A program made the translations under genes and the position numbers. From Pseudobdellovibrionaceae bacterium (GTDB taxonomy: Bacteria > Bdellovibrionota > Bdellovibrionia > Bdellovibrionales > JAMPXM01), in assembly GCA_913774795.1 (NCBI GenBank), contig CAJYIL010000469.1, positions 1-6,668 on the forward strand: a stretch of DNA of 6,668 nt, read 5' to 3'. Shown piece by piece: positions 5,334-6,668 of the stretch. Numbering within the stretch: position 1 is the first letter of the stretch; each line of letters starts with the position of its first letter. The notes beneath the pieces were generated by a model that was not told where the DNA came from, did not search any database, and saw nothing but the letters and a program-made list of their open reading frames with translations.

Positions 5334-5960
5334 ATGAAAACATTGTTATCGACCGCACTCGTGATCGCCGTCGTTGCAGGAACATCTTCGATCGCACGCG
5401 CTGAATTCGACTTGGGAATTGAAACAGAGGCTGCGTTCGCAGATTCCGAAGGTGCGCTCGCCGCTGAAGAAGAAGCCCGCCGAACGGCTGAGGATGAAAA
5501 GCGGAAGCTCGCTCAGCAACAGGAGATCGATCAGCGCGAAACGAAAAAAGCGCGTGAGATGGAATCGAAAGCGAAAGTTCAGATCGCCAAGTGGCAAGAC
5601 GATATCAAACAATATCGAATCGATCGCAAAGCGGCCGAGATGCGCGTCGAGAAAGCTCGCAAAGAGCAGAAGAAAGTGCAGTCGGAGTTGGGCGCGAAAG
5701 AAGCGGAGCTTAACGCACTCCACGACACGGTTGAACAAATCGTGGCTGAGCGTGACCAAACCGAGTTGATGGTTGAGCAAGCGCAAGAGAAGATCAACCG
5801 TGTCCAGCAAAAGCTCGCCGAAGAACGCAAGCGTCGTCTCGAGGCACAAGCGTCTCTCGAAGCTTCGAAGAAAAAGCTCGCCGATGTTCGCTCGCAGATG
5901 AAGACGATGCGTCGTCCGGCTTCAAAAACGAGCGCGCAGCCAGTCGCCAAGGCGAAGTAA
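5334..5960 (+). CDS. Periplasmic coiled-coil protein of unknown function
   Basis: The protein has 208 residues from the ATG at 5334, which follows an AAGGGG Shine-Dalgarno sequence (5319-5324) by nine bases. An in-frame TTG at 5307 is a less likely start because it would put charged residues ahead of the signal peptide. Residues 1-23 are a signal peptide (MKTLL, hydrophobic core, cleavage after ARA). Residues 24-37 are a short linker. Residues 40-192 are an almost unbroken highly charged helix rich in Glu, Lys, Ala, Gln and Arg with coiled-coil periodicity. The last 16 residues are basic and rich in Pro, Ser and Ala. There is no lipobox, no second membrane segment and no catalytic motif. Long periplasmic coiled coils often serve as scaffolds or LytM-partner modules (EnvC-like), but no LytM domain is present. 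It is probably cotranscribed with folC, 19 bases downstream. Confidence 0.85.
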   Translation: MKTLLSTALVIAVVAGTSSIARAEFDLGIETEAAFADSEGALAAEEEARRTAEDEKRKLAQQQEIDQRETKKAREMESKAKVQIAKWQDDIKQYRIDRKAAEMRVEKARKEQKKVQSELGAKEAELNALHDTVEQIVAERDQTELMVEQAQEKINRVQQKLAEERKRRLEAQASLEASKKKLADVRSQMKTMRRPASKTSAQPVAKAK

Positions 5961-5979
5961 GCCTGCTAACGTCGAAGGG

Positions 5980-6668
5980 GTGAAATACTCCGATCTCGTC
6001 GAAATTCTGAAAATCAGTCAAGACCGCGTCGCCCGCGACGAACGCTACGAGACGTTCAAGCGGGCGATTGTGTTTCACGGCGTCGTTCCGGCCTGCGATC
6101 CGGGTCAGCCTGGTCGCGGTACGATCTTGGTCGCCGGCACGAATGGAAAAGGCACAGTATCGGCGACACTCGCTCGGCTTCTCGGGGTCTCGCACACAGG
6201 CGTTGGTCTGTTCACGTCTCCGCATCTGATCGAACCCACGGAGCGAATCGCGATCGATGGCAAACCCATCAGCGAAGAGGAAATGGTCGCCGCTTACCTC
6301 GCGGTCGAGCCGGCTGTAACCCAGTTCGATCTCTCACATTTCGAAATTTTGACTCTGATGATGATCGAGGTTTTCTTCGGCGGCCGAATTCGTCCTCGCG
6401 TTTCACGAGCGGTGATCGAGGTCGGAGTCGGCGGGCGTCTCGATCCCACGCGCGCCATTCCGCACGACACAGCCGTGCTTGCGCGTATCGGACTCGATCA
6501 CGAAGCGATTCTCGGATCGACGTTGACTGCGATTGCGCGCGAAAAGCTCGCCATTGTCGAGGGCGCTTCGCGATTTGTTTACATGAAACCGGAGGCCGTC
6601 CTTGAGCCGGTTTTCGAGCAGGCTCGCCAACGATTTCCGCAAACCCAGTGGATCGAATCGCGACCTTA
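5980..6668 (+). CDS. folC: Dihydrofolate synthase / folylpolyglutamate synthase, 3' end beyond window
   Basis: FolC adds glutamate to dihydropteroate and/or folates with ATP in the cytoplasm, retaining folates and completing dihydrofolate synthesis. About 229 residues are visible, roughly half of a normal protein. Motifs in order are the P-loop VAGTNGKGTVSA (51-62), GVGLFTSPHL (74-83), ERI (88-90), HFEILTLM (120-127), EVGVGGRLDPT (147-157) and GLDHEAILGSTLTAIAREK (171-189). Most members read GRLDAT and EKAGI where this has GRLDPT and EKLAI, so two usually conserved spots differ. Start: GTG at 5980, chosen because the protein then begins MKYSDLVEIL, at the usual distance from the P-loop. The nearby AAGGGG (5975-5980) abuts the GTG with no spacing, so initiation may be weak or coupled to the upstream gene, whose stop is 19 bases away. 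The frame stays open to the window end. Confidence 0.95.
   Translation, partial: MKYSDLVEILKISQDRVARDERYETFKRAIVFHGVVPACDPGQPGRGTILVAGTNGKGTVSATLARLLGVSHTGVGLFTSPHLIEPTERIAIDGKPISEEEMVAAYLAVEPAVTQFDLSHFEILTLMMIEVFFGGRIRPRVSRAVIEVGVGGRLDPTRAIPHDTAVLARIGLDHEAILGSTLTAIAREKLAIVEGASRFVYMKPEAVLEPVFEQARQRFPQTQWIESRP

Noticed and set aside
5346..5849. 167-residue minus-strand frame opposite the coiled-coil gene
   Set aside because: The Leu/Phe-rich peptide is what the reverse complement of a Glu/Lys-rich coiled coil gives. No start signals are visible.
5794..6225. 143-residue minus-strand frame spanning the coiled-coil gene end and folC start
   Set aside because: It is antisense to two supported genes and has no start signals.

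Overview
The window looks like an ordinary chromosomal segment of a Gram-negative bacterium, with moderately high GC by eye and dense housekeeping genes. It contains an AmiC-type periplasmic amidase, two other proteins with Sec signal peptides, and prs followed by a probable rplY start. A Bdellovibrio-like (Bdellovibrionota) source is my guess from the overall style. Nothing in the sequence proves it, and I see no mobile element, CRISPR array, tRNA or rRNA.

Layout: (1) 1-1106, minus strand: prs (PRPP synthetase), followed at the window edge by the first ten codons of a gene that fits rplY (ribosomal protein L25/CTC). (2) 1107-1220: a divergent gap with a plausible promoter whose predicted transcript would start at the ATG of the next gene. 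(3) 1221-1715, plus strand: a small STAS-domain protein lacking the usual phosphoacceptor serine, ending inside the tail of rdgB. (4) 1681-4942, minus strand: a tight cluster read as amidase -> rph -> secreted HEIYH-motif protein -> rdgB, with a 4-base overlap at amidase/rph and a possible one at HEIYH gene/rdgB. (5) 4943-5333: a 391-base divergent intergenic region. It holds a strong intrinsic terminator on the minus strand only 24 bases ahead of the amidase start, two G7 tracts, a sigma70-like promoter for the plus strand, and twin 10-base palindromes. (6) 5334 to the end, plus strand: a periplasmic coiled-coil protein, then folC, which runs off the window.

Functionally, Prs, RdgB, RNase PH and FolC form a nucleotide, RNA and one-carbon housekeeping set: PRPP supply, nucleotide-pool cleaning, tRNA 3'-end trimming and folate polyglutamylation. 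The amidase, the HEIYH protein and the coiled-coil protein act beyond the inner membrane. The most interesting point is the terminator in the leader of the amidase-rph cluster. No protein gene lies upstream on that strand, so it marks either an attenuator or the end of an unrecognised small RNA. I did not find evidence for a wholly new multi-gene system.
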